This document shows positions 25,509-34,525 of a stretch of 64,000 nucleotides of DNA, one piece after another. The first letter of the stretch is position 1, and every line of letters begins with the position of its first letter. The position numbers and the translations under genes were made by a program. Below the pieces are notes generated by a model. That model saw only the letters and a program-made list of their open reading frames with translations. It searched no databases and was not told the DNA's origin. Location: the NCBI GenBank assembly GCA_022822855.1, contig JAJDYG010000025.1:62001-126000 (forward strand), in the 5' to 3' direction. This stretch comes from Dehalococcoidia bacterium. Lineage in GTDB: Bacteria; Chloroflexota; Dehalococcoidia; Bin125.

Positions 25509-25618
25509 TATCGCTGAGTCTATTCCCGCCCAGTTCTCTCGCGCCCAGTTCGATTGATCCTCGTGCCCCGTTCCGTATTCTGCAGGCAGACGATGACCAA
25601 CACAGCGGAGCGCCATTC

Positions 25619-25873
25619 ATGCCGATGTACGAGTATTACTGCCGACCCTGCAACGAGAAGTTCACCAAGCTGCGGCCGATGAGCGCCGCCTCGGAGCCGT
25701 TCGAGCACGATTGCGGCCAGGTGGCGCAGAAGGTGTTGACCGCCGCCGTGGTCACGGTCGCCGGCGAGTTCTCCGACATCGAAGCCGCCGAGGCAATGCC
25801 CACCGGCGGCGGCTGCGCCTGCGGCCGAGGTTCCTGCGGATGCGGCGGAGGCGGCATGGGCGCGCTCAACTAG
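25619..25873 (+). CDS. FmdB-type zinc-ribbon protein
   Basis: An 84-residue protein that starts MPMYEYYCRPCNEKFTKLRPM, the hallmark of FmdB-family regulatory zinc ribbons. The first Cys pair is C-x-x-C. The second knuckle keeps only one Cys (HDCGQ), so zinc binding there may be impaired or use His. The C-terminus is a Gly/Cys-rich tail (GGGCACGRGSCGCGGGG) as in many members. The molecular role of the family is poorly known. Confidence 0.8.
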   Translation: MPMYEYYCRPCNEKFTKLRPMSAASEPFEHDCGQVAQKVLTAAVVTVAGEFSDIEAAEAMPTGGGCACGRGSCGCGGGGMGALN

Positions 25874-25969
25874 CGCCCAACTGGCGCCCAGCTAGCGCCC
25901 AACGAACACTCGGTGTCGATCCGCCCGAGACATCAAATCTTCGCCAACACCCCAGCGTTTGGATAAACG

Positions 25970-27469
25970 ATGACTCACCCCGTCCGCACTCTGACCGCTG
26001 GCGCATTGTTCATCGCGATCGTCGCTGCCGCAGTCGTGTTCAGCGGCCTCGTCCGATTCGACTTCGCCGTCTCGGACAACGACAGCGACGGCGATGTTGA
26101 CGTCCGAGTCCAGGCCCGACAGACCGACACGGGTGGCTTCGAGGTACGAGCGCAGTCTCGCGCGGCCGACGGTGAATGGCTAACACACACGCCCGACGCC
26201 CGGTTCCTCCCGCCCGGACCTGAGCCCGGCCAATGGTATTCGAGCAGTTCAGTGGCGGTCAGCGTTCCCGCTGCGACGCCGGACGTCTCAGATGAAGCTG
26301 CCTACACAAAGTCCTTCGTCGAACAGGCCATCGACTACTACGAGCACCACGGCCTTGATGCGACGCTGGCCTACTACAACTCGCCGGAGAGCATCGACGG
26401 CCAGTGGTACATGTTCATCTTCGATGAGAACGACGTACTGATCGCCAATCGCAACCCGGACCTGGTCGGCAACACGGCCGCCGAGGCCAGTGGCCCCGAT
26501 GGATACCCCGTCGGGCATATGGTGGTCGCCGTTGCCAGCGCGGACGGCGCCTGGGTCGACTACCAGTTCAACAATCCCGCCCTGGGTCGTGTCCAGGTCA
26601 AACACTCCTGGGTGGTGCGGCACGACGGTCTGATCTTCGGCTCGGGCTGGTACGAGGATGGTCCCTCCAGGGTCCACGCCCCAGGCGCATTCACCCAGTC
26701 CTACGTGGATCGGGCCCTGGAGCTGTACCGGGCCTTGGGCCGCGAAGCGACCTTCGAGTACTACAACTCCCAGCAGAGCATCGACGGCCAGTGGTACCTC
26801 TTCGTGCATCACGTGGACGGCACCCGCCTGGTCAATGGCGCACGAGCCGACCGGCCTGGTTGGCTGGGCAGCAACCTGCATGGCACCGGCGTCGACGTGA
26901 CGGGCTACGACTACACCGCCGACACGCTGGCAATCGACCCCAGCGGCTGGATCTCCTACGTCTTTCCGAATCCCGACGCCGAACTGCAGTACCAGCGCAA
27001 ACACAGCTGGCTCGTGCGGCAGGGAGACTTGCTCTTTGGCTCGGGCTGGTACGACCGCAACTACGACCTCGCCGAGCAGGACCCGGCCAGTTACGCCAGG
27101 GCGTTGGTGCAAGACGCAATCGATCGCTACGACGCAGATGGCCGCGAAGCAGTCATTGAGCACCACAACTCTCCAGAGAGTGTGGATGGCGAGTGGTACG
27201 TAAGCATCTACGAGCTCGACGGCACTCGTCTCGCGCACCCCTACCTGCCGTTAGGAGAGAATCTGCTCGACGGCGGGCCTGATGTGACCGGGCGCCACTT
27301 CCGAGAGGAGTTCATTGCGATTGAAGATCGCGGTTGGGTCAGCTACGTGTTCCTCAATCCCGATAGCGGCGAGCAGGAGCAGAAGCACACGTGGGTCGTG
27401 CGGCACAATGGCTTGCTGTTCACCGCCGGCTGGTATGAAGCAGGCGCTTACGTCGCCCCGGACTCCTGA
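25970..27469 (+). CDS. exported protein with three tandem Cache-like domains
   Basis: A 499-residue protein with an N-terminal hydrophobic segment (about 7-30, signal anchor or signal peptide) and a linker to about 105. Three homologous units follow (about 112-229, 241-362 and 374-490). Each has a helix ending in A-I-D-x-Y, then YYNSPESIDGQWY-like and GWVDYxFxNP-like blocks, and ends with KHSWVVRxxGLxFGSGWY. This pattern fits single-Cache small-molecule-binding domains. No cytoplasmic kinase, HAMP or cyclase output follows, unlike most Cache receptors. Its last 22 bases overlap the convergent membrane-protein gene. Confidence 0.75.
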   Translation: MTHPVRTLTAGALFIAIVAAAVVFSGLVRFDFAVSDNDSDGDVDVRVQARQTDTGGFEVRAQSRAADGEWLTHTPDARFLPPGPEPGQWYSSSSVAVSVPAATPDVSDEAAYTKSFVEQAIDYYEHHGLDATLAYYNSPESIDGQWYMFIFDENDVLIANRNPDLVGNTAAEASGPDGYPVGHMVVAVASADGAWVDYQFNNPALGRVQVKHSWVVRHDGLIFGSGWYEDGPSRVHAPGAFTQSYVDRALELYRALGREATFEYYNSQQSIDGQWYLFVHHVDGTRLVNGARADRPGWLGSNLHGTGVDVTGYDYTADTLAIDPSGWISYVFPNPDAELQYQRKHSWLVRQGDLLFGSGWYDRNYDLAEQDPASYARALVQDAIDRYDADGREAVIEHHNSPESVDGEWYVSIYELDGTRLAHPYLPLGENLLDGGPDVTGRHFREEFIAIEDRGWVSYVFLNPDSGEQEQKHTWVVRHNGLLFTAGWYEAGAYVAPDS

Positions 27470-28179
27470 CCTGACCGCGTCAGCCTCCGTCGCTGCCGCC
27501 ACTCGTAGAGGCCGGCCAGCAACGCAGGTGTGACGACGAAGACGAGCGTCACGCCGCCGATCAGCATCGTCGTGTCGAAGAAGAACCGCTGCGGAAACAA
27601 CTGGATCAGTCCGTCCCGAGAACTCAGTTGCCACAGATCGTTGGTGAAGAACAGCAGGTGAAAGTTGCGGAAGGCCGAGTCGAAGCCGGCGATCCCAATG
27701 ACTCCCAGCACGACGACCAGCAGCGCCACAACGCCGCAGGCCGACAGGGTTGACCGCGCCAGCGCCGACACCGCCTCAGCGCGGCGTCGCCAGACGGTCG
27801 CTGCGATGAAGGCGATGATGAATCCGAGTGCGGCCCAGCTGGCGTCGAAGGTGCGAGCCATCAGCCGCTTCACGTCGATCATGTGCAGGATCTCCCGCTC
27901 CGTGTAGAACGGCGATCCTGCGACCTCCACATCGAGCCGCTCTTCGTCGTTGGTCAGATAGTCGCGCGTCTCCTGCGCAACTCTGAGCACTTCATCCTGA
28001 GGCAGACCGGTCCGCCCGGTCGCGTCGTAGCGCTCGAACCCACGCTCCCACCAGGAAGCAGAGGTCGTCGCATACCGAACCGAGAGCGCGACCGGCAGAG
28101 TGAACAGCGAGACGGCCAACGCGAGCGCGGCCAGGGTGCGGCCGAGCCGATTGAGGAGGACCTGAGCGGTAGGATTCAT
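27448..28179 (-). CDS. TIGR01906/DUF1461-like integral membrane protein
   Basis: A 243-residue protein with four hydrophobic segments (about 14-32, 113-128, 148-167 and 205-225). Between the first two is an exported loop containing WWERGFERYDATGRTG and the EILHMIDVKRLM motif. Between the last two is AFRNFHLLFFTNDLWQL...LIQLFPQRFFFD, a strong signature of this family. The function is unknown; members are common in Chloroflexota and Firmicutes. It is divergent from mazG, 35 bases away. Confidence 0.8.
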   Translation of the reverse strand: MNPTAQVLLNRLGRTLAALALAVSLFTLPVALSVRYATTSASWWERGFERYDATGRTGLPQDEVLRVAQETRDYLTNDEERLDVEVAGSPFYTEREILHMIDVKRLMARTFDASWAALGFIIAFIAATVWRRRAEAVSALARSTLSACGVVALLVVVLGVIGIAGFDSAFRNFHLLFFTNDLWQLSSRDGLIQLFPQRFFFDTTMLIGGVTLVFVVTPALLAGLYEWRQRRRLTRSGQESGAT

Positions 28180-28214
28180 ATGTCGAGTCAGCCTATCGAG
28201 CCGCGGAGTCCCCG

Positions 28215-29135
28215 ATGTTGCAAACCCTCCCCAGGATCATCGAACTTGCGGGACTCGAAGACGAAGCCACCCTCACAATCGCCCGAGCCTCGGCCGAACC
28301 ACCCGTCACGACAGGCACGATGCTGGTCCTCGTCGACGACAACGCCAACCTCCCCAACGCGCTACGCCACTACCCGTCCGATCATGGACTGCGAGCCATG
28401 GATCAGACCGCCAGGGTTCGCCGATCAACAGTCGCGGACCTGCTCAACGGAGAGTGCCAGGGAGCAACCGCACTCATCCTCGATCCAATCGAACTCTCCG
28501 ATATCCGCGACGCTCCGGACGGCGTGCGCGGAGTCATGGACCGCCTCCGCGACCCCGTCGACGGCTGCCCCTGGGACAACGCCCAAACCCACGAGTCACT
28601 CCGACCCCACCTGCTCGAAGAGACCTACGAAGTGCTCGAAGCCATCGCGTCCGGCGACCCGGCCGAACTCTGCGAGGAACTCGGCGACCTCATGATGCAG
28701 GTCGTCCTCCACGCCAAGCTGGCCGAACAGGCTGGCGACTTCACCCTCGACGACGTCTCCGAGAGCATCCGAGCCAAGCTGGTCCGTCGTCACCCGCACG
28801 TCTTCGGCGACGCTACCGCCAACACGCCGAAGCTGGTTGAGGGCGCCTGGGAACGGCTCAAGGCGCGAGAGCGCCCGAACCGGGAATCAGTCCTCGACGG
28901 CGTCCCCAACACCCTGCCCGCCCTCGCCCGCGCCCAGTCAATCCTCGGTCGCGCCGAGCGGAACGGCTTCGCACGCGAGGCGCAGGGCTCAAGCGAACTG
29001 GGCCAACGCCTCCTCGACCTCGTGCAAGAGGCGAGGGACGCCGACACATCGGCCGAAGACGCCCTCCGAGACGCGCTCGCAGCATTCGAGCGTGGAGTCC
29101 GCCAACAGGAAGCCCAACAGCGCGCCGAGGCCTAG
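28215..29135 (+). CDS. mazG: MazG-family nucleotide pyrophosphohydrolase
   Basis: This protein hydrolyses NTPs or dNTPs to NMP and pyrophosphate. The 306-residue sequence has one complete MazG domain (about 112-205): LRDPVDGCPWDNAQTHESL, LLEETYEVLEAI and EELGDLMMQVVLHAKLAE supply the E-E-x-x-E/E-x-x-D metal site, then KLVRRHPHVFGD. About 110 residues before it resemble the linker found in YabN-type methylase-MazG fusions. The region after about 240 looks like a decayed second MazG domain. GGAG precedes the ATG. The TAG stop belongs to repeat R1 copy B. Confidence 0.87.
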   Translation: MLQTLPRIIELAGLEDEATLTIARASAEPPVTTGTMLVLVDDNANLPNALRHYPSDHGLRAMDQTARVRRSTVADLLNGECQGATALILDPIELSDIRDAPDGVRGVMDRLRDPVDGCPWDNAQTHESLRPHLLEETYEVLEAIASGDPAELCEELGDLMMQVVLHAKLAEQAGDFTLDDVSESIRAKLVRRHPHVFGDATANTPKLVEGAWERLKARERPNRESVLDGVPNTLPALARAQSILGRAERNGFAREAQGSSELGQRLLDLVQEARDADTSAEDALRDALAAFERGVRQQEAQQRAEA

Positions 29136-29413
29136 AGCCTGTTCACACACTCGTTGCCCCACCCCCGGACCTCCGATGCCCCGCGCCCCGACGCGGGGCC
29201 CAGACCTCGATCATCGAGCGGAGTGATGACGTGCTCCTCACCTCAGTCGTGGAGAGCGCAGACCCACGCACACGCATCGAGCTAGGGCGTGTTCACACTC
29301 CTGTTTCGGCAGGATGATCCATGTTGGCGCAAGTCGACTCTGGCCAGAACAACCCGCGCTAATCGCACTGCCGCAAGCGATCGTCGCCCCGTGCTAGCGT
29401 GAACAGGCCCTAA
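29132..29413. repeat. palindrome-ended repeat element R1, copy B
   Basis: A 282-base element between convergent mazG and the helicase gene. Its ends, CTAGAGCCTGTTCA (29132-29145) and TGAACAGGCCCTAA (29400-29413), are inverted repeats matching at 12 of 14 positions. They contain the TAG stops of both genes. An internal full-length end sequence, CTAGGGCGTGTTCA at 29282-29295, starts a core of about 115 bases shared with copy A. A partial R2-like unit is at 29177-29216. No coding frame inside is credible. Confidence 0.75.
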
Positions 29414-31692
29414 GCCCGCGTCAGATTCGCCATCGAGGCGAGCAGCCGCTTCACACCCGTGTCCGCAAAGCGAACAGTGACCTCGGCGTCGCGCCCAATC
29501 GCGCGAAGCGAAAGCACGACGCCGTGTCCGAAGATCTCGTGAGAGACCTCGTCGCCTTCCTTGAGACCGACCATGGGCGCCTCGACCGGCTCGGGCTCGA
29601 ACGAGTCGAACTCGTCCCAGCGCACGGTTCGATTGCGCGCCGGACGCACATCCGCCCCGACCTGCGCCTGTTGGCGTTGGAAGCGCTGCAGCAGGTCGTC
29701 CGGGATGTCGGCCAGGAATCTCGACGGCGGATTGTGGCCGGTTCTTCCCTGGAATGCGCGGCGGAACGCATGCAGCAGATGAAGCTCCCGCATCGCGCGA
29801 GTCATGCCCACGTAGCAGAGCCGTCGTTCCTCCTGTAACTGGGCGGGATCGTCCATCGACAACTGGTGCGGCAGCAGGTACTCCTCCATGCCGACCATGA
29901 ACACGACCGGGAACTCCAGGCCCTTGGCCTGGTGCAGCGTGATCAGGGTCACCGCGTCGGGCGGACCGTCCGGCAGATCGTCGACGTCCGCGACCAGCGC
30001 GACATCTTCGAGAAAGGCGTCCAGCGCCGCGCCCGGCGCAATCTCCGAGTAGTTCTCAGTGACCGTGATCAGCTCCTGCACGTTCTCCCAACGGCTCTCG
30101 GCTTCGGTCTCGCTGTCCGCCTGGCGAACCAGCCATTCCCGGTAGCGGGTCTTGACCAGGATCGCTCGCAGCGCGTCGGAGAGCGGCTCTTTCGCAGCTT
30201 GAAGTTGCGCGTCCTCAATCAACGACACGAACTCCCGCAGCGACCCAGCCGCACGCTTCGAGATCGCTGGCGGAGTCAGATAGCCGCCGAGCGCATCGTT
30301 GTCGAGACCGGCCGCTGCCGCGGCCGCCTGGAAGGGCGAGCGTGCATGGGTCGCCGCCCACTCGGTCAGCGTTTCGATCGTCTTCGCGCCGACCCCGCGG
30401 GTGGGCACGTTGGCTACCCGGGCGAATGCGACAGCGTCGGCAGGGTTACGTACCAATCTCAGGTAGGCCAGCAGATCGCGGACTTCGCGACGGTCATAGA
30501 AGCGTGTCGCGCCGACGAGGCGGTAAGGGATCCCGTGCTGGACGAGCGACTCTTCAATCGCTCGCGACTGGGCGTTGGTGCGGTAGAGCACGGCCGCCTC
30601 GCCGTAGCGCAGCGAACCGTCTCTCAATCCCTGTTCGATGTGGCCGGTGATGTACTCGGCCTCGTCCGACTCGCTGTAGGCCTCATGCAGGCGAGGCAGC
30701 GGTCCATCGTTGTTGTCGGTCACCAGCCGGCGTTTGATTCGGTCGGCAGCGCGATCGATGACGGCGTTGGCGGCGTCGAGAATCTGTTGCGTGGAGCGGT
30801 AGTTGTTGTTGAGCTGCACCTCGGCGGCATCGTGGTGGTCGTTGGCGAAGTACTTGAGGTTGCGGATGTCGGCTGAGCGCCACGAGTAGATCGATTGATC
30901 GGGGTCGCCGACGACGGTCAGGTTGCCGCTGCCGGCCGACCAGGCGCGGGCAAGCTGGTACTGGATCGTCGACGTGTCCTGGAACTCGTCGACCAGCACA
31001 TGATCGAAACGTTCCTCGTAGATGCCGCGAACGTGGTCCAGCTCGAACATCTCCAGCGTCTTGAGCAGCAGGTCATCGAAGTCGAGCGCCGACGCCTGCT
31101 TGAACGCGGCCGCATAGCGCTCCCAGACCCGCGCGGCGATCTCGTCGAAGTATGAGCCGGTCGACGAGGCGAAGTCGTCCAGCGAGTCGCCTTCAGATTT
31201 GGCTCTCGAGATTCGGCTGAGCAGGGCTCGAGGGGCGTACTGCTTGGGGTCGACTTGCAGTTCCTTGAGCGCGCCGCGCACAACCTGCATCTGGTCGTCG
31301 CTGTCGAAGATGACGAAGTTGCGCGGGACGCCGATCTCCTGACCATGCGATCGAAGCATGCGGACGCAAATCCGGTGGAAGGTTCCCAGCCAGACCTTGT
31401 CGCTGTCTTCTGCGCCGATCAGCGCCTCAAGTCGCGAGCGCATCTCACGGGCAGCGCGGTTCGTAAACGTCACGGCGAGGATCCGCCAGGGCGGGATGCC
31501 CTGCTCGATCAACCACGCGATCCGGTGCGTGATCACCCGGGTCTTGCCCGACCCGGGGCCGGCAATCACCAACAGCGGTCCGTGAGGATGTGTGACGGCG
31601 TCGCGCTGTGCGTCGTTGAGATGCTCGAGGTCCAACGCTGCGTATTGACTCGCGGTGTCCGTGGGAGCGAACTCAGTCATCCCTGTGAGCAT
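29410..31692 (-). CDS. pcrA: UvrD/PcrA-type 3'-5' DNA helicase
   Basis: A superfamily 1A helicase of about 760 residues that unwinds DNA in repair and removes recombinase filaments. The Q-motif LNDAQRDAV, Walker A AGPGSGKT, DEFQDTS (motif II), GDPDQSIYSWRSA (motif III), LNNNYRST (motif IV) and the VTLITLHQAKGLEFPVVF motif V/VI region are all visible, and the length is that of PcrA. ATG 31692 and ATG 31680 are both possible starts and neither has a clear ribosome site. The C-terminal 55 residues resemble the PcrA tail that contacts RNA polymerase. The stop is provided by repeat R1. Confidence 0.93.
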   Translation of the reverse strand: MLTGMTEFAPTDTASQYAALDLEHLNDAQRDAVTHPHGPLLVIAGPGSGKTRVITHRIAWLIEQGIPPWRILAVTFTNRAAREMRSRLEALIGAEDSDKVWLGTFHRICVRMLRSHGQEIGVPRNFVIFDSDDQMQVVRGALKELQVDPKQYAPRALLSRISRAKSEGDSLDDFASSTGSYFDEIAARVWERYAAAFKQASALDFDDLLLKTLEMFELDHVRGIYEERFDHVLVDEFQDTSTIQYQLARAWSAGSGNLTVVGDPDQSIYSWRSADIRNLKYFANDHHDAAEVQLNNNYRSTQQILDAANAVIDRAADRIKRRLVTDNNDGPLPRLHEAYSESDEAEYITGHIEQGLRDGSLRYGEAAVLYRTNAQSRAIEESLVQHGIPYRLVGATRFYDRREVRDLLAYLRLVRNPADAVAFARVANVPTRGVGAKTIETLTEWAATHARSPFQAAAAAAGLDNDALGGYLTPPAISKRAAGSLREFVSLIEDAQLQAAKEPLSDALRAILVKTRYREWLVRQADSETEAESRWENVQELITVTENYSEIAPGAALDAFLEDVALVADVDDLPDGPPDAVTLITLHQAKGLEFPVVFMVGMEEYLLPHQLSMDDPAQLQEERRLCYVGMTRAMRELHLLHAFRRAFQGRTGHNPPSRFLADIPDDLLQRFQRQQAQVGADVRPARNRTVRWDEFDSFEPEPVEAPMVGLKEGDEVSHEIFGHGVVLSLRAIGRDAEVTVRFADTGVKRLLASMANLTRA

Positions 31693-31744
31693 ATCGGCGG
31701 GATCGACCTATAGTGACGAAAGCGGGGTGTAGCAGAGGCGTTTC

Positions 31745-32350
31745 ATGCTCGACGGAGTCGGCATCTCATGGCCCGGTGGATCTCCTGAGAACACCGGACT
31801 GATCCTCGCGCTCATCGTTGGCGCCTACTTCGTGGTCCTCTGGCTCTCGGCCGTCGTCTGGACCGCCCGAGACATCCACCAGCGCACGCCCGAGCCGATG
31901 GCCCAGCTCGTGTTCACGCTGATCGTCCTGATCTTCAACTTCCCTGGACTGGTCATCTACCGAGTCCTTCGCCCACCCCTGACACTGCAAGAGGCGGAAG
32001 AACACCGGCTCGAGTCCAGCGCCCTCTTGCGCGAGTTGGAGTCCGCGCCACCATGTCCAAGATGCGGTCACGAGATCGCTCCCGACTACTTGGCCTGCCC
32101 GCGTTGTGCGCTGACCCTGAGGTCATCTTGCTCATCCTGCGAGCGAGTGCTCGACCCAGGCTGGCTGCTCTGTCCCTGGTGTAAAACGACAGTCGAAACA
32201 GGTGAATCCCCGAATGCGGATCCGCCGAGTAACCCTCCCGCGGCATCAGCACCGCGCAATACGCTGACCGAGGCACGAAGCCAACAGGCTTCATCAGCCC
32301 AGTCAGGATCGCAACATGTCTCCTCTCCGAGAGTCCCGTCTTTCGATTAA
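31745..32350 (+). CDS. membrane-anchored double zinc-ribbon protein
   Basis: A 201-residue protein with two N-terminal membrane segments (about 18-40 and 54-76). Four C-x-x-C pairs follow (CPRC, CPRC, CSSC and CPWC, residues about 103-147), a double zinc ribbon of the DZANK type. A disordered Ser/Pro/Ala tail comes last. The ribbons would face the cytoplasm if the termini do. The function is unknown. Its last 35 bases overlap the alpha/beta hydrolase start. Confidence 0.75.
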   Translation: MLDGVGISWPGGSPENTGLILALIVGAYFVVLWLSAVVWTARDIHQRTPEPMAQLVFTLIVLIFNFPGLVIYRVLRPPLTLQEAEEHRLESSALLRELESAPPCPRCGHEIAPDYLACPRCALTLRSSCSSCERVLDPGWLLCPWCKTTVETGESPNADPPSNPPAASAPRNTLTEARSQQASSAQSGSQHVSSPRVPSFD

Positions 32351-33158
32351 CGGGGTCGCAGGGATCGTCACCACCGCCGGCGAAAGCGACAGCGAAGAAG
32401 CCGTCGTTTGCCTGCACAGCGTCCCCGGCTCCGGGCGAGACTTCCAGTGGCTGCTGCCCGAGACCGAGAAGATCGTCCGCTCAGTCGCCTTCGACCTGCC
32501 CGGCTTCGGCCGAGCCGACAAGCCGCGCGACTTCCCCTACTCGATCGAGGGCTACCAGACCTGGCTGGCCCCGGCGATTGACCAACTTGGAATCAAGCGC
32601 GCCCACCTCGTGATGCACAGCTTTCACAGTCAGACCGGCCTCATGTGGGCCGCCATGAACCCCGACAAGTGCGCATCCGTCACCCTGTTGGCCGGCGGCG
32701 TGCTGGAAGACTATCCCGGCAACTGGATCGCCAACCTCTGGAAGACCCCGATCGCCGGCGAGATTCTCCAGGCGACCACCACGCGGCCAGTGTTCAAACT
32801 GGTCATGCAACGAGGAAACTGGCGTGCCCTGCCCGGAAAATGGCTCGACGATCTGATCACCGAGGACGACCGCGCCACCCGCTGGGTCACCCTGCAGCTC
32901 TACCGGGCCACCAGCTTCGATGACGGTCACATCCTCCGAGAAGCGCTCGCCGCGCGCAATCTGCCGGCCCTCGTCGTCTGGGGCCGCAAGGACCCGTTCA
33001 TCGGCTGGAAGTACGCCGAGCGCCAGCGAGAAACCTTCGCCGACGCCGAGGTCCACGTCTGGGACGACTGCGGCCACCTCCCCCACGTCCAGCACCCAGG
33101 CCGGACGGCAGAGACGGTGGCCGCGTTCCTCAAGCAGACGGTGTCGCAAGCCGGCTAG
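32316..33158 (+). CDS. alpha/beta hydrolase with atypical nucleophile elbow
   Basis: A 280-residue alpha/beta hydrolase resembling haloalkane dehalogenase/epoxide hydrolase-type enzymes. The acid GRKDPF and catalytic His CGHLPH are present. The nucleophile elbow reads HLVMHSFHSQTG, so the usual G-x-S-x-G has Met and His in place of both glycines while the Ser stays. The oxyanion loop is HSVPGSG instead of HGxPG. These changes suggest an unusual or reduced activity. AGGATC precedes the ATG. The gene converges on and overlaps the LLM gene by four bases. Confidence 0.8.
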   Translation: MSPLRESRLSINGVAGIVTTAGESDSEEAVVCLHSVPGSGRDFQWLLPETEKIVRSVAFDLPGFGRADKPRDFPYSIEGYQTWLAPAIDQLGIKRAHLVMHSFHSQTGLMWAAMNPDKCASVTLLAGGVLEDYPGNWIANLWKTPIAGEILQATTTRPVFKLVMQRGNWRALPGKWLDDLITEDDRATRWVTLQLYRATSFDDGHILREALAARNLPALVVWGRKDPFIGWKYAERQRETFADAEVHVWDDCGHLPHVQHPGRTAETVAAFLKQTVSQAG

Positions 33159-34492
33159 TCGAGGGCTCCCAACTCGACGGCGAGGTTGGCCGTCTTCTTC
33201 ATCTCTTCAAAGCGGGCCGCCTGTTCGCGAGCGCGCTCCTCGGCGCCTTCGTGGTGGTAGTCGGACTCGCTCTGGGTCTCGCTGGCGACGACGTCGAATC
33301 CGTAGGGTCCGTAGACCGGGATGTCATCGTCCGAGAGTTCGGCCATCATCTCGTTGCGCTCGGCCTTTCGCTTGAACGCTTCCTCGATGTACGGCGCAAG
33401 CTCTTCGTCCTTGCGGGCGACGCGCTCGGCCTCGAACTCCTTGAACTCGGGCATCACGTCGTTGGCGAAGATCTCCAGCGACTCGCAGATGTGTTCGTGG
33501 CGGTTGTTGCCGGCCTGCTGGATGAAGACCGACTGGTCGACGCCGCACTCGGCGAAGATGCGCAGGTGTTCGCGCAGCTCGTCGGGCGTGCCGATCCCTC
33601 CCTCGCCGCCCTGCGGCGGCCAGGTGTCGCGGACCTGCTCCCAGGCTTTCCAGATGTTGGTCCGGCCCGGCTTGTGCATGCCGGCGGCGTAGTGGTGTCC
33701 GAGGGCGAACTGGAAGAATCGGAAGCCGTCGCCGCCGCGTGCCTCGGCCTCAGCGGCGTCGGGGTGGACGGAGAACGAGGAAACCATGGCGATGTTGGCG
33801 TTGACCGAATGACCAATCGGCACGCATTCGGTCTTGATCGTCTCGTAGTAGTCGTTAACCCAGTGCTCCGCCTCGGCGGGGTCGATGAACGCGAAGGTCA
33901 GGGCGCCGATACCAAGCTTGGCGGCGAGGTGGATGGTGTCGCGGTTGGAGCAGGCGACCCAGAGCGGCGGGTGCGGCTTCTGGACCGGCTTGGGCACGAC
34001 GTTGCGCGTGGGCATGGAGAAGTACTTGCCCTCGTAGCCCGGATACGGGTTCATGGCGAGCATGTTGGCGACCTGCTCGACGGTCTCGAGCCACATCGAA
34101 CGGCGCTCTTCCGGGTTGATCCGGTAGCCCTCGAGTTCGGCGCGGGACGCGGACTCGCCGGTGCCGAAGTCAACGCGTCCGTTGGAGACGAGGTCGAGCG
34201 TCGCAATTCGCTCGGCGACTCGAGCCGGATGGTTGTAGCCCGGCGGCATCAACACGATGCCGTGGCCGAGCCGGATGTTCTTCGTGCGCTGCGAAGCGGC
34301 GGCCAGGAAGACCTCGGGCGCGGACGAATGCGAGTACTCCTCGAGGAAGTGATGCTCCACCTCCCAGGCGTGGTCGATGCCGAGATTGTCGGCGAGTTCG
34401 ACCTGCTCGAGGGCGTCCTGGAATAGCTGCTGTTCCTGACCCTCGCCCCATGGCTTGGGGAGTTGGTGCTCGTAGAAGACTCCGAATTTCAT
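33155..34492 (-). CDS. LLM-class flavin-dependent monooxygenase
   Basis: A 445-residue bacterial-luciferase-type enzyme, longer than F420 family members and closer to luciferase/alkanal-type monooxygenases. Visible blocks are AWEVEHHFLEEYSHSSAPEVFLAAASQRTKNIRLGHGIVLMPP, RVAERIATLDLVSNGRVDFGTGES and PLWVACSNRDTIHLAAKLGIG. An extra charged helical C-terminus of about 80 residues follows the barrel. GGAG precedes the ATG. Together with the adjacent EthD-like gene (34 bases upstream) it may belong to a degradative pathway; the substrate is unknown. Confidence 0.87.
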   Translation of the reverse strand: MKFGVFYEHQLPKPWGEGQEQQLFQDALEQVELADNLGIDHAWEVEHHFLEEYSHSSAPEVFLAAASQRTKNIRLGHGIVLMPPGYNHPARVAERIATLDLVSNGRVDFGTGESASRAELEGYRINPEERRSMWLETVEQVANMLAMNPYPGYEGKYFSMPTRNVVPKPVQKPHPPLWVACSNRDTIHLAAKLGIGALTFAFIDPAEAEHWVNDYYETIKTECVPIGHSVNANIAMVSSFSVHPDAAEAEARGGDGFRFFQFALGHHYAAGMHKPGRTNIWKAWEQVRDTWPPQGGEGGIGTPDELREHLRIFAECGVDQSVFIQQAGNNRHEHICESLEIFANDVMPEFKEFEAERVARKDEELAPYIEEAFKRKAERNEMMAELSDDDIPVYGPYGFDVVASETQSESDYHHEGAEERAREQAARFEEMKKTANLAVELGALD

Positions 34493-34525
34493 CAGCGGCT
34501 CCGTTCGTGTCGGGTTGGCTTGAGT

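Noticed and set aside
33251..34426. 391-codon plus-strand open frame
   Set aside because: It mirrors the codon pattern of the LLM monooxygenase on the opposite strand and has low-complexity Val/Leu/Gly/Asp composition.
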